DNA of 19,838 bases from Bacteroidota bacterium (GCA_023433225.1 JAEZDQ010000171.1:1-19838), one strand, 5' to 3'; shown: positions 1 to 7,843, counted from the stretch's first letter. Numbers and translations: made by a program. Notes: generated from the letters alone by a model not told the origin.

Positions 1-3000
1 CCATAGAAGCACTGGTTTCGAAAGCGATAGAAGAAAAAATGCCTGCGGTGGGCATAACTGATTTCGGGAACCTGATGGGTGCATTCAAATTTATTTCAGC
101 TGTTAAAAAAGCAAATGCAGGGCTGGAAAAACCCATTGTGCCAATCATCGGCTGCGAAGTTTATGTATCTGAAAATTATCAACAGACAAAATTTACGAAA
201 GACAACCCCGACCGTCGTTTTACACAAGTATTATTAGCCAAAAATAAAAGCGGCTACAAAAATCTTTCTAAAATTTCTTCGGTCGGATACATCGAAGGAT
301 TTTATGCAGGTTATCCACGGGTAGGAAAAGAAACCATTCAAAAACACAAAACTGGTCTCATCGCCACAACCGGAAGCATTACAGGTGAAATTCCCAATTT
401 AATTTTAAATGTTGGCGAGGCTCAGGCGGAAGAGGCTTTTCTATGGTGGCACCGAGAATTTGGGGATGATTTTTATGTGGAACTCATTCAACACGGATTG
501 GAAGAGGAAAAACATGTCAATGAAATCTTAGTGAAATTTGCTCGAAAACACCATGTCAAAGTAATTGCTCAAAACAATACTTTTTACATCAAAAAAGAAG
601 ATGCTTATGCGCACGATATCTTGCTCTGCGTCCGAGATGGTGAAAAAAAAGAAACCGAAATAGGCAGGGGGCGCGGAACCCGGTTCGGCTTTCCGAATGA
701 TGAATTCTATTTCAAGTCTCAGGAACAAATGAAATCATTGTTCCATGAAATCCCCGAAGCCATTGACAACCTGAACGAACTCTTGTCCAAAATAGAACCT
801 TATGATTTAGCCAGTGATGTTTTGCTTCCGAAGTTTGACATTCCTCCGGCATTCAAAAACCCGGACGATAATTTGGATAACGGTACCCGCGGCGAAATGG
901 CTTACCTCCGTCACATTACTTTTGAAGGAGCAAAAAAACGCTATGGCGAAATCACGCCTGAAATCCATGAACGGCTGACTTTTGATCTCGATACGATTGA
1001 GCGAACCGGCTATCCCGGCTATTTTTTAATCGTTCAGGATTTTACAACCCAAGCCCGCAAAATGGGTGTTTCGGTCGGGCCGGGAAGAGGCTCGGCTGCC
1101 GGGTCAGCCGTCGCTTATTGTACGGGGATAACCAATGTTGATCCCATTCAATACAACCTCCTTTTTGAGCGTTTCCTTAATCCGGATCGGGTTTCGCTAC
1201 CAGATATCGATATCGATTTCGACGACCGCGGTCGTGATGCAGTAATCAAATGGGTCGTAGAAAAATACGGAAAAGACCAAGTCGCCCAAATCATCACCTA
1301 CGGCACAATGGCAGGAAAATCGGCAATTCGGGATACAGGGCGCGTTCTCAACCTGCCCCTTTCGGACACCGACCGGATTGCAAAAAAAACCCACCTCAAA
1401 TTGAACCGTTTGCTGAAAATGGATGAAAAAGCATTGAAAGCCGGATTGGGTGGTGATGAATTCACCGATTCAATGGAAATCCGAAGACTCGCAGAACAAT
1501 CTACCTTGGAAGGAAGAACCATCCAACAGGCTTGTGTCATTGAAGGTTCCGTGCGGAATACGGGGATTCACGCCTGCGGCGTAATCATTACCCCAACCGA
1601 CATCAAGGAATTGGTGCCGGTGGCCGTATCAAAAGATGCGGAACTTTTGGTAACCCAATTTGACAATTCCGTAGTCGAAAGCGCGGGTTTGCTCAAAATG
1701 GATTTTCTGGGGCTCCGAACCTTGACGATAATTGACGACGCCATACGATTGATTGAAGAAAACCACGGCATCAAAATCAATCCGGATGAAATCCCAATGG
1801 ATGATGAAAAGACCTATGAATTATTCCAAAAAGCCCAAACCATTGCGATTTTCCAATATGAATCGCCCGGGATGCAAAAACACATGCGTGCCCTGAAACC
1901 GGATAAATTTGATGACCTGATTGCCATGAATGCCCTTTACCGACCCGGCCCGCTTCAATACATTCCGAATTTCATTGCACGTAAAAACGGGCAGGAAGAA
2001 ATCATTTATGATTTGCCGGAAATGGAGGAACACTTGTCTGAAACCTATGGGATTACCGTTTACCAAGAGCAGGTGATGTTGTTGTCGCAGAAACTCGCCA
2101 ATTTCACCAAAGGTGAAGCGGACGTTCTGAGAAAGGCGATGGGTAAAAAACAACGTGACGTTCTGGATAAAATGAAACCGAAATTCTTAGAAGGGGGTGA
2201 AGCAAACAACCATCCTAAAAAGATTCTTGAAAAAATATGGAACGATTGGGAAGCATTTGCTGAATATGCGTTCAACAAGTCACACTCCACTTGTTATGCA
2301 TTAATCGGCTACCACACCGGTTACCTGAAAGCCAATTATCCGGCGGAATTCATGGCCGCAGTTTTGAGCAACAATATGAGCAACATCAAATCGGTTACCT
2401 TTTTTATGGAAGAATGCCGTTCGATGGGGATTCCGGTTTTGGGGCCTGATGTGAATGAAAGTGCTTATTCCTTTTCGGTAAACAAAGAAGGCGCGGTACG
2501 TTTCGGAATGGGAGCCATCAAAGGAGTGGGTAGTGGTGCTGTGGAATGCATCATTCGGGAACGAGAAGAAAACGGACGTTTTCACTCGGTGTTTGATTTC
2601 CTTCAAAGAGTGGATTTAAGGCAAGTCAATAAGAAAACCATTGAGAATTTGGTATTGGCAGGCGCGTTTGACCGCTTCGATGTCCATCGTGCACAATTTT
2701 TCTACCAGGAAGACGGCACTTCTAATTTGGAAAAACTGATTAAATACGGAGCGGCTTTCCAAGAAGCTAAAGAAAGTTCCCAGACTTCGCTTTTCGGGGA
2801 AATGACAGATGAAATCGAAATCATGAAACCGCATTTGCCCGATTGTGAAAAATGGAATTCGATCCAACAATTAAACCGGGAAAAAGAAGTCGTCGGGATT
2901 TACATCTCCTCACATCCGCTTGATGACTTTACCGATGAATTGAATTTTTATAAAAAGGCCAGCCTAAAAAACCTCAAAGACAACGAAGAAAAATTGATTG

Positions 3001-3524
3001 GCAAAGAAGTTGCCGTTGCCGGAATCATTGTCAGCACCCAACATAAAACCACCAAGGAAGGAAGAGAATTCGGCAGTTTCGTCCTCGAAGATTACGATGA
3101 CCAATATGAATTTGTATTGTTTGGAGAAGATTATTTAAAACACAAATACTTCCTGCAACCCAATATGATGGTGGGAATGCGGGTGTTGTTTTCAGAAAGG
3201 ATTTTCAAGGATCGTGAAGGCAACGTGACCGGCAGGAAAATTTATGTGAACGTTACAAAAATGCAGTTGATGACCGAAATCCTGGAAAAATTGACCAGTA
3301 AACTTTTGGTAAACCTTAACCTGCACGATCTGACCGGTGAAGTATATGAAATTTTGTCCCAAAAATTGGCCCAACACAAAGGCGATAAACCGGTGGTTTT
3401 CATCATCCACGACCCTGAAAATAAAAACCAACTCAAAATGTCGGGCAACCTGAAAGTATCTATCAACAAAGAACTTTTGACGGAAATCAAACAGATTCCA
3501 AATTTGAATTATAAGTTAAATTGA
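1..3524 (+). CDS. dnaE: DNA polymerase III subunit alpha, 5'-truncated by the window
   Basis: Replicative DNA polymerase catalytic subunit. The reading frame is open from base 3 (codons read I-E-A-L-V-S-K upstream of the first ATG at 39), and the sequence around that ATG, MPAVGITDFGNLMGAFKF, aligns with the interior of the family's N-terminal PHP domain. So ATG 39 is not the start and the gene begins outside the window. Numbering from ATG 39: the GPGRGSAAGS loop lies near 349-358; PDIDIDF at 388-394 holds two catalytic aspartates (D389, D391), and LLKMDFLGL holds the third (D555). YAFNKSHSTCYAL and KANYPAEFMAA are classic polymerase-domain motifs. An OB-fold covers roughly 985-1045, followed by a C-terminal region that in this family contacts the tau subunit. 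The missing N-terminus is at least about 25 residues; some Bacteroidota alpha subunits carry a longer extension, which cannot be judged here. No strong terminator follows the stop. Confidence 0.97.
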   Translation, partial: IEALVSKAIEEKMPAVGITDFGNLMGAFKFISAVKKANAGLEKPIVPIIGCEVYVSENYQQTKFTKDNPDRRFTQVLLAKNKSGYKNLSKISSVGYIEGFYAGYPRVGKETIQKHKTGLIATTGSITGEIPNLILNVGEAQAEEAFLWWHREFGDDFYVELIQHGLEEEKHVNEILVKFARKHHVKVIAQNNTFYIKKEDAYAHDILLCVRDGEKKETEIGRGRGTRFGFPNDEFYFKSQEQMKSLFHEIPEAIDNLNELLSKIEPYDLASDVLLPKFDIPPAFKNPDDNLDNGTRGEMAYLRHITFEGAKKRYGEITPEIHERLTFDLDTIERTGYPGYFLIVQDFTTQARKMGVSVGPGRGSAAGSAVAYCTGITNVDPIQYNLLFERFLNPDRVSLPDIDIDFDDRGRDAVIKWVVEKYGKDQVAQIITYGTMAGKSAIRDTGRVLNLPLSDTDRIAKKTHLKLNRLLKMDEKALKAGLGGDEFTDSMEIRRLAEQSTLEGRTIQQACVIEGSVRNTGIHACGVIITPTDIKELVPVAVSKDAELLVTQFDNSVVESAGLLKMDFLGLRTLTIIDDAIRLIEENHGIKINPDEIPMDDEKTYELFQKAQTIAIFQYESPGMQKHMRALKPDKFDDLIAMNALYRPGPLQYIPNFIARKNGQEEIIYDLPEMEEHLSETYGITVYQEQVMLLSQKLANFTKGEADVLRKAMGKKQRDVLDKMKPKFLEGGEANNHPKKILEKIWNDWEAFAEYAFNKSHSTCYALIGYHTGYLKANYPAEFMAAVLSNNMSNIKSVTFFMEECRSMGIPVLGPDVNESAYSFSVNKEGAVRFGMGAIKGVGSGAVECIIREREENGRFHSVFDFLQRVDLRQVNKKTIENLVLAGAFDRFDVHRAQFFYQEDGTSNLEKLIKYGAAFQEAKESSQTSLFGEMTDEIEIMKPHLPDCEKWNSIQQLNREKEVVGIYISSHPLDDFTDELNFYKKASLKNLKDNEEKLIGKEVAVAGIIVSTQHKTTKEGREFGSFVLEDYDDQYEFVLFGEDYLKHKYFLQPNMMVGMRVLFSERIFKDREGNVTGRKIYVNVTKMQLMTEILEKLTSKLLVNLNLHDLTGEVYEILSQKLAQHKGDKPVVFIIHDPENKNQLKMSGNLKVSINKELLTEIKQIPNLNYKLN

Positions 3525-3611
3525 AAACCTAACTGACAAGATTGATACTTGGTTTCGGATTTTAGGGGCGTTTTATGGGATTATCGAGATTTACTATATA
3601 AATTCAATTGG

Positions 3612-3626
3612 TATTCCTTAAATTTG
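3612..3626 (+). promoter_or_regulatory. Probable trxA promoter, -7 box TAAATTTG
   Basis: The -7 box TAAATTTG (3619-3626) fits the Bacteroidota consensus TAnnTTTG and lies 42 bases before the trxA ATG. No good TTG lies at the usual 19-base spacing upstream. The 15-mer TATTCCTTAAATTTG is identical to the sequence before the DUF2480 gene at 13770-13784, which raises confidence that it is functional. Confidence 0.55.
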
Positions 3627-3668
3627 AATTACTTTTGAATTAGGTTTAATCAATTAAAGAGAAAAAAA

Positions 3669-3989
3669 ATGGCACTTGAAGTAACAGATACATCGTTTGC
3701 AAAAGAAGTTTTGGAGTCAGGGAAACCCGCAATGGTTGACTTTTGGGCAACTTGGTGCGGCCCCTGCAGAATGGTTGGCCCAACGGTGGAGGAACTCGCA
3801 AAAGAATATGACGGACAGGCTGTAGTGGCGAAAGTAGATGTGGACAACAACCAACAAATCGCTGCCGAATACGGTATCCGAAATATACCAACCATTTTGT
3901 TTTTCAAAGACGGACAAGTGGTGGATAAAGTCGTAGGCGTAGTTCCCAAAGCACAGTTAGAGCAAAAGCTCAAAGCAATAATGGACTGA
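3669..3989 (+). CDS. trxA: Thioredoxin
   Basis: Small cytoplasmic dithiol oxidoreductase that reduces protein disulfides and accepts electrons from thioredoxin reductase. The 106-residue length is standard for the family. The active site WCGPC is at residues 29-33 within the strand-helix sequence VDFWATWCGPCRM, and the conserved cis-proline is P74 (RNIPTI). There is no signal peptide, so this is the cytosolic form rather than an exported TlpA/ResA-like protein. The ATG at 3669 is preceded by an A-rich tract rather than a Shine-Dalgarno sequence, as is usual in this phylum. It appears to be a single-gene unit, with a -7 box at 3619 and a terminator at 4008. Confidence 0.97.
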   Translation: MALEVTDTSFAKEVLESGKPAMVDFWATWCGPCRMVGPTVEELAKEYDGQAVVAKVDVDNNQQIAAEYGIRNIPTILFFKDGQVVDKVVGVVPKAQLEQKLKAIMD

Positions 3990-4007
3990 GTTAGTTTGGA
4001 TTTAGGC

Positions 4008-4037
4008 ATCCGGGGTTGAATAATCCCGGATTTTTTT
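4008..4037 (+). terminator. Rho-independent terminator after trxA
   Basis: ATCCGGG (4008-4014) pairs perfectly with CCCGGAT (4025-4031) around a 10-base loop and runs straight into a T tract. It lies 18 bases after the trxA stop. Confidence 0.9.
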
Positions 4038-4046
4038 ATTTCCTTG

Positions 4047-4076
4047 TTGCGGGGAATAAAATTTCGTGTATATTTG
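4047..4076 (+). promoter_or_regulatory. Promoter of tRNA-Asp, full -33/-7 match
   Basis: TTG at 4047-4049, exactly 19 bases, then TATATTTG at 4069-4076. This matches the Bacteroidota primary-sigma consensus TTG-N19-TAnnTTTG at every defined position and ends 16 bases before the mature tRNA. It is the only promoter in the window with both boxes correctly spaced, as expected for a strongly expressed stable RNA. Confidence 0.85.
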
Positions 4077-4092
4077 CAGTCCAAAATTGACT

Positions 4093-4166
4093 GATCCGGT
4101 AGTTCAGTTGGTTAGAATACCTGCCTGTCACGCAGGTGGTCGCGGGTTCGAGTCCCGTCCGGATCG
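4093..4166 (+). tRNA. tRNA-Asp (anticodon GTC)
   Basis: Full cloverleaf can be drawn. The acceptor stem pairs GATCCGG (4093-4099) with CCGGATC (4159-4165), with discriminator G4166. The anticodon stem CCTGC/GCAGG encloses the loop CTGTCAC with anticodon GTC at 4127-4129. The T arm contains GGTTCGAGTCCC. The 3' CCA is not encoded (GCGAA follows), so it must be added after transcription. It is a single tRNA with its own promoter and terminator. Confidence 0.98.
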
Positions 4167-4170
4167 CGAA

Positions 4171-4197
4171 AGCACTTCAGAAATGAGGTGCTTTTTT
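4171..4197 (+). terminator. Terminator after tRNA-Asp
   Basis: AGCACTTC (4171-4178) pairs with GAGGTGCT (4185-4192), with one G-T wobble and a 6-base loop, followed by six T. It starts 4 bases after the tRNA. Confidence 0.9.
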
Positions 4198-4205
4198 GTT
4201 ATCTG

Positions 4206-4258
4206 TGTCTCGTCCTGAAATAAGTTGACACAAATTCGATTTATTTTAGGACAAGACA
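4206..4258. repeat. 53-bp imperfect palindrome, possible insertion-sequence or MITE remnant
   Basis: The left arm TGTCTCGTCCTGAAATAA (4206-4223) and the reverse complement of the right arm (4241-4258), TGTCTTGTCCTAAAATAA, match at 16 of 18 positions; both differences still allow G-U pairing. The 17-base centre begins GTTGACAC. Terminal TGT...ACA ends and a subterminal AGTTGACA resemble the ends of IS3/IS481-type elements, so this may be the two ends of an element joined after loss of the transposase. I see no target-site duplication. It lies in the 158-base space between the tRNA-Asp gene and the glycosylase gene. Confidence 0.6.
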
Positions 4259-4324
4259 TCCTTAAAAATTAAACCTATATACTTTCTCTGACCTCATTGG
4301 AACAATGTTTGACTTTATTTCTGC

Positions 4325-5059
4325 ATGCCGGAAGGTCCCTCCATATTGTTAATGAAAGAAAATTTAGTCCCCTTTACGGGACAAAAAATCATTGCCGTTA
4401 GCGGAAATGCCAAGGTGGAAAAAGAAATCCTAGTAAAACAAAAACTTTTGGAAATCCGAACATTCGGCAAACAAACTTACCTGATTTTTGAAAAAACCAA
4501 TGTCCGCATTCATCTTCTGATGTTTGGCTCATATAGTGTCAATGAACAAACAAAACCCGATAAAAGCCTGCGCCTAAGTCTTGAATTCAAAACCGGAAGC
4601 ATGTATTTTTATACCTGTTCGGTAAAAATCGTGGATGATCACTTTTTAAATGAAATCCCTTGGGAGGCGGATGTCCTAAGCGATAATTGGCAGCCGAAAG
4701 CGGCAAAACAAAAATTAGAGAAAATTCCCGAAGCCATGGTGTGCGATGCCTTGCTGAACCAAGATATTTTTGCAGGAGTCGGGAACATCATCAAAAATGA
4801 AGTGCTTTTCCGGATTGGTGTCCAGCCCGAAAGCAAGGTAGGCAACCTTCCGCTTGTCAAAACCAATGAATTGATAAAAGAAGCCCGGAATTACAGTTTC
4901 GATTTCCTGAAATGGAAAAGAGATTATGTACTCAAAAAACATTGGCTGGCGCACACCAAAAAAACTTGCCCCAAATGTGGACAACCCTTGGTAAAAAAAC
5001 ATACCGGAAATGGGAAACGAAGAAGTTTCTATTGTGAAAACGACCAGAAGCTATATTGA
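4325..5059 (+). CDS. Fpg/Nei-family DNA glycosylase (endonuclease VIII-like)
   Basis: Base-excision repair enzyme that removes oxidised bases and cuts the abasic strand by beta/delta elimination. The start is fixed by chemistry: the N-terminal proline (P2 after Met removal) is the nucleophile, and MPEGP is the family signature, with E3. K49 in FGKQTYLIF corresponds to the catalytic lysine of the N-terminal beta-sandwich. The helix-two-turn-helix DNA-binding motif lies at about 140-165 (NQDIFAGVGNIIKNEVL). A C-terminal zinc-finger-like segment has C215, C218 and C237, but the expected fourth cysteine is D240; R232 matches the family's conserved finger arginine. At 244 residues it is slightly shorter than E. 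coli Nei. MPEGP rather than MPELP favours the Nei side of the family. The gene is convergent with the next one, with 14 bases between stops. Confidence 0.9.
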   Translation: MPEGPSILLMKENLVPFTGQKIIAVSGNAKVEKEILVKQKLLEIRTFGKQTYLIFEKTNVRIHLLMFGSYSVNEQTKPDKSLRLSLEFKTGSMYFYTCSVKIVDDHFLNEIPWEADVLSDNWQPKAAKQKLEKIPEAMVCDALLNQDIFAGVGNIIKNEVLFRIGVQPESKVGNLPLVKTNELIKEARNYSFDFLKWKRDYVLKKHWLAHTKKTCPKCGQPLVKKHTGNGKRRSFYCENDQKLY

Positions 5060-5073
5060 ATTTGACAAATTAC

Positions 5074-5844
5074 TTAATTATCCCAATTCACTTCTTTCAA
5101 AAAATATTGTAGAAATTTGAAACTCTGATTCGGTGCTTCCAGATGAGACATATGGCCGGTTTCCAATTCTTTTACATAGATGTTGGGGTTTTCCGGTATC
5201 ACTTTTTCTAATTCTTCCGGATTGACCGCTTGGTCATATTGCCCGATTAGAATTCCCACCGGGATCTCGGTTTTTTCCAAAATATGCGTTCTGTCAGGGC
5301 GCAGGCGCATGCCTTTGAGCGCGGCAGCGACGCCTTCCACAGGGGTTTCCTTCGCTAATTCTTTTGCAAATGCAACTTCCTTTTCCAGAAACGACAAATT
5401 CTTTTCCGCAAACAATGCAGGAATGCTTACCTTGATGAGTGTTTCCAAGTTTTCTCTTGCCGTTTCGACTGCTTTCAGCCTTTGGGCTTTTTTCTCCTCA
5501 GAATCCGGCAGGGAACTCGAATTCAGCAAAACAAAGCCCTTCAATTTTTCCGGATAAAGTTCCGCCAAGGCGAGTGTCACATAACCGCCCATCGAATGTC
5601 CGATTAAGACCGCTTGCTCAATTTGCAGTGCATCCAAAACCTTGACGACTTTTTCTGCCATGAATTCCATGGTATGCACTTCTCCATAAGTCTTTGAGTG
5701 CCCGTGCCCGGGAAGGTCGATGGCGATGATTTTGTAGGATTTGGAAAATTCATTCCCGAATGTTTCCCACATCTTCAGGTTTTCCAAATATCCGTGTAAC
5801 AAAACGATGGGGCTTCCCTCACCTTTTTCTTGGTAATACAGCAT
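5074..5844 (-). CDS. Alpha/beta-fold hydrolase
   Basis: Serine hydrolase with the alpha/beta fold; the substrate cannot be predicted. The HG oxyanion motif is at 17-18 (VLLHGYLEN), DLPGHGHS is at 43-50, and the nucleophile elbow GHSMGG places serine at residue 84. D204 (GQYDQAVNP) and H231 (ETGHMSHLEAP) complete the triad. There is a helical cap at about 115-185. No signal peptide is seen, so it is probably cytoplasmic. The 256-residue length is typical of small esterase/MenH-like members, but no feature assigns it to MenH or a named esterase. It is transcribed away from the lipoprotein gene at 5892, with a 47-base divergent spacer holding a perfect 12-bp palindrome. Confidence 0.9.
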   Translation of the reverse strand: MLYYQEKGEGSPIVLLHGYLENLKMWETFGNEFSKSYKIIAIDLPGHGHSKTYGEVHTMEFMAEKVVKVLDALQIEQAVLIGHSMGGYVTLALAELYPEKLKGFVLLNSSSLPDSEEKKAQRLKAVETARENLETLIKVSIPALFAEKNLSFLEKEVAFAKELAKETPVEGVAAALKGMRLRPDRTHILEKTEIPVGILIGQYDQAVNPEELEKVIPENPNIYVKELETGHMSHLEAPNQSFKFLQYFLKEVNWDN

Positions 5845-5866
5845 GGTTTTTCATTCATAAATTCAT

Positions 5867-5878
5867 TGTAAATTTACA
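5867..5878. promoter_or_regulatory. Perfect palindrome TGTAAATTTACA in divergent spacer
   Basis: A 12-bp perfect dyad in the 47-base gap between the divergent hydrolase and lipoprotein starts. It could be an operator or simply part of an AT-rich promoter; on the plus strand it contains TAAATTTA, one base from the -7 consensus. Confidence 0.3.
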
Positions 5879-5891
5879 CAAAGATTTTTTA

Positions 5892-6443
5892 GTGAATTAC
5901 CGACCGTTCGTCTTAGGCTTATGTTGGATTATGATTTCCTGTGATTTGGAACCCAAAACACCGGTTGTAAAACCATCGGAATTCGATAAAACCGTTTACC
6001 AAAACGAAATCCGACAGGAGAGAAACAAAATCGGAACAAAAAAGCCTTCGCAAAAACAAACGAAAGAAGTGCCCGACAGCAACCAAGTAGCTGCCAATAA
6101 TCCCAATCCCATCAAAATAGCCGCCGATACGATTCCTTTAAAAATCGTTTATGGAAAAGCGAAAATCGATACGCTCAAATCACCCGGCCAAAGTTTTGTG
6201 TTCCTGTTTGATTCCGATACCGCCCATAAACTTTCCATAAAAGTTTCCTCGGTCGATACCTTGGCCAACCTGCGCATCAGCCGTGTAATGGATTCCGGAA
6301 ATCATTCCCAAGGCCCTTTCGGCAGGGAATTGGAATATAACATTCAGCAGAAAGGCCTTCACAAAGTGGTTGTTTCAGAAAATCAAATCGGCGGAAAACC
6401 TTGGGGAGGACGTTTTACCTTCGAAGTAAAATTAGGTTGGTAA
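5892..6443 (+). CDS. Small lipoprotein of unknown function
   Basis: Not a family I recognise. The open frame continues back into the hydrolase gene on the other strand, so I chose the GTG at 5892: it gives MNYRPFVLGLCWIMISC, a short signal peptide ending in a lipobox (M-I-S) with the acylated cysteine at residue 17. An ATG at 5931 lies too close to the cysteine to leave a signal. The resulting protein is 183 residues. After the cysteine comes a polar, Lys/Gln/Pro/Asn-rich linker to about residue 75, then a compact, beta-rich domain (about 80-183) with alternating hydrophobic residues, ending in FTFEVKLGW, perhaps a beta-sandwich. It is probably anchored to an envelope membrane. The M16 operon starts 70 bases downstream on the same strand, with no hairpin terminator between, so read-through is possible. 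Confidence 0.7.
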   Translation: MNYRPFVLGLCWIMISCDLEPKTPVVKPSEFDKTVYQNEIRQERNKIGTKKPSQKQTKEVPDSNQVAANNPNPIKIAADTIPLKIVYGKAKIDTLKSPGQSFVFLFDSDTAHKLSIKVSSVDTLANLRISRVMDSGNHSQGPFGRELEYNIQQKGLHKVVVSENQIGGKPWGGRFTFEVKLGW

Positions 6444-6513
6444 CCCCGGAAATCCTTTTAATTCTATTCAATTATTGTAACGAATCCTTAAATTCGTGGA
6501 CTAACATATCAAA

Positions 6514-7839
6514 ATGCGAAAAAATATGAAAAAAATTGGCCTTGCATTTGCTTTCATGGGCGTTATGGGAATTACTTCCACTGCTCAAGAAATCGAATTT
6601 GAAGAGTATAATTTGCCCAATGGCCTTCATGTAATCCTCCACCAAGACCATACGGCTCCGGTAGTGGTTACTTCTGTCATGTACCATGTGGGCGCGAAAG
6701 ACGAGCAACCGGACAGAACCGGATTTGCACACTTTTTTGAACATTTATTGTTCGAAGGAACCCAAAACATCGAACGAGGCGAATGGTTCAAAATCGTTTC
6801 ATCAAACGGCGGAAAGAACAACGCCAATACTTCCGACGACCGGACTTATTATTACGAAATTTTTCCTTCCAATAATTTACAATTGGGACTTTGGATGGAA
6901 TCCGAACGTATGCTTCATCCGGTAATCAACCAAATCGGAGTCGATACCCAAAACGAAGTGGTGAAAGAAGAAAAACGATTGAGGGTGGACAACCAGCCTT
7001 ATGGGAATATCCTGAAAGCATTCAAAGAAAATATGTTCAAAAACCATCCTTACCGTTGGACGACCATCGGTGAAATGGACCATTTGGACGCTGCAACACT
7101 GGTAGAATTTCAAGCATTTTTCAAAAAGTTTTACGTACCAAGTAATGCTGTATTGGTCGTAGCAGGAGACTTCGAAAAGGAGCAGGCGAAAAAATGGATT
7201 GCCGACTATTTCGGTACCATTCCTACCGGGAATATTCCACTTAAACAAACCTACGAAGAAGCACCCATCACCCAAGAAATCAATGCGACGTGGGAAGACC
7301 CCAATGTACAAATCCCAATGGTGATTGCTGCGTACCGAACACCTTCTATGAAATCAAGGGAAGCCCGTGTGCTTGACATGATTTCAACCATTTTGAGCAG
7401 CGGGAAAAGTTCACGTTTGTACAAAAAAATGGTGGACACCGATAAAAAAGCCTTAGAAGTCGGCGCAATGAACTTCAGCCAAGAAGATTACGGGACTTAC
7501 CTGATCTTTGCGCTTCCATTGGGCGAAACTTCTACCCAAGAATTGGTGGATGGCATGTCCGCTGAAATCAAAAGACTGCAAACCGAATTGATTTCAGAAA
7601 GGGAATATGAAAAATTATTGAACATTTTCGAAAAACAATTTGTCAACGCCAATGCCAGTGTAGAAGGAGTGGCACACAGCTTAGCAACCTACCACCAATT
7701 GTACGGCGATGCCAATCTGATCAATACCGAAATCGATATTTACCGTTCCATCACACGTGAAGAAATCCGAAGCACCGCTCAGAAATACCTGAATGACAAC
7801 CAACGACTCGTGTTGGAGTACGGACCTAAAAAAGATTAA
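6514..7839 (+). CDS. M16 family zinc peptidase, catalytic subunit
   Basis: Exported zinc metallopeptidase of the pitrilysin/mitochondrial-processing-peptidase family, degrading or trimming peptides in the periplasm. A signal peptide spans 1-24 (cleavage likely STA|QE). The inverted zinc motif HFFEH is at 73-77 (H73, catalytic E76, H77), and the third ligand is probably E153 in VVKEEKR, 76 residues on, as usual. The N-terminal M16 domain covers about 35-185 and the C-terminal one about 195-380. At 441 residues this is a half-size M16B protein, which works as a dimer. An in-frame ATG at 6526 would also give a good signal peptide. It is followed after 4 bases by an M16 homologue lacking the zinc site, so the two are probably cotranscribed and form an active/inactive heterodimer. 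Confidence 0.93.
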   Translation: MRKNMKKIGLAFAFMGVMGITSTAQEIEFEEYNLPNGLHVILHQDHTAPVVVTSVMYHVGAKDEQPDRTGFAHFFEHLLFEGTQNIERGEWFKIVSSNGGKNNANTSDDRTYYYEIFPSNNLQLGLWMESERMLHPVINQIGVDTQNEVVKEEKRLRVDNQPYGNILKAFKENMFKNHPYRWTTIGEMDHLDAATLVEFQAFFKKFYVPSNAVLVVAGDFEKEQAKKWIADYFGTIPTGNIPLKQTYEEAPITQEINATWEDPNVQIPMVIAAYRTPSMKSREARVLDMISTILSSGKSSRLYKKMVDTDKKALEVGAMNFSQEDYGTYLIFALPLGETSTQELVDGMSAEIKRLQTELISEREYEKLLNIFEKQFVNANASVEGVAHSLATYHQLYGDANLINTEIDIYRSITREEIRSTAQKYLNDNQRLVLEYGPKKD

Positions 7840-7843
7840 TAAA

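Noticed and set aside
39..41. ATG at 39 as the dnaE start codon
   Set aside because: The frame is open to the window edge, and the residues before and after 39 continue the conserved PHP-domain helix and strand; starting here would remove the first PHP motif.
3525..3611. Possible dnaE terminator (GAAAACC and GGTTTC arms)
   Set aside because: The arms are short, imperfect and separated by over 20 bases, with no T run.
5760..5891. Upstream extension of the lipoprotein frame, starting at ATG 5760
   Set aside because: It runs antisense through the 5' end of the hydrolase gene and would bury the signal peptide about 44 residues inside the protein.
7793..7843. ATG at 7793 as the start of the second M16 gene
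   Set aside because: It overlaps the end of the first M16 gene, and the added residues block the signal peptide; ATG 7844 is a far better start.
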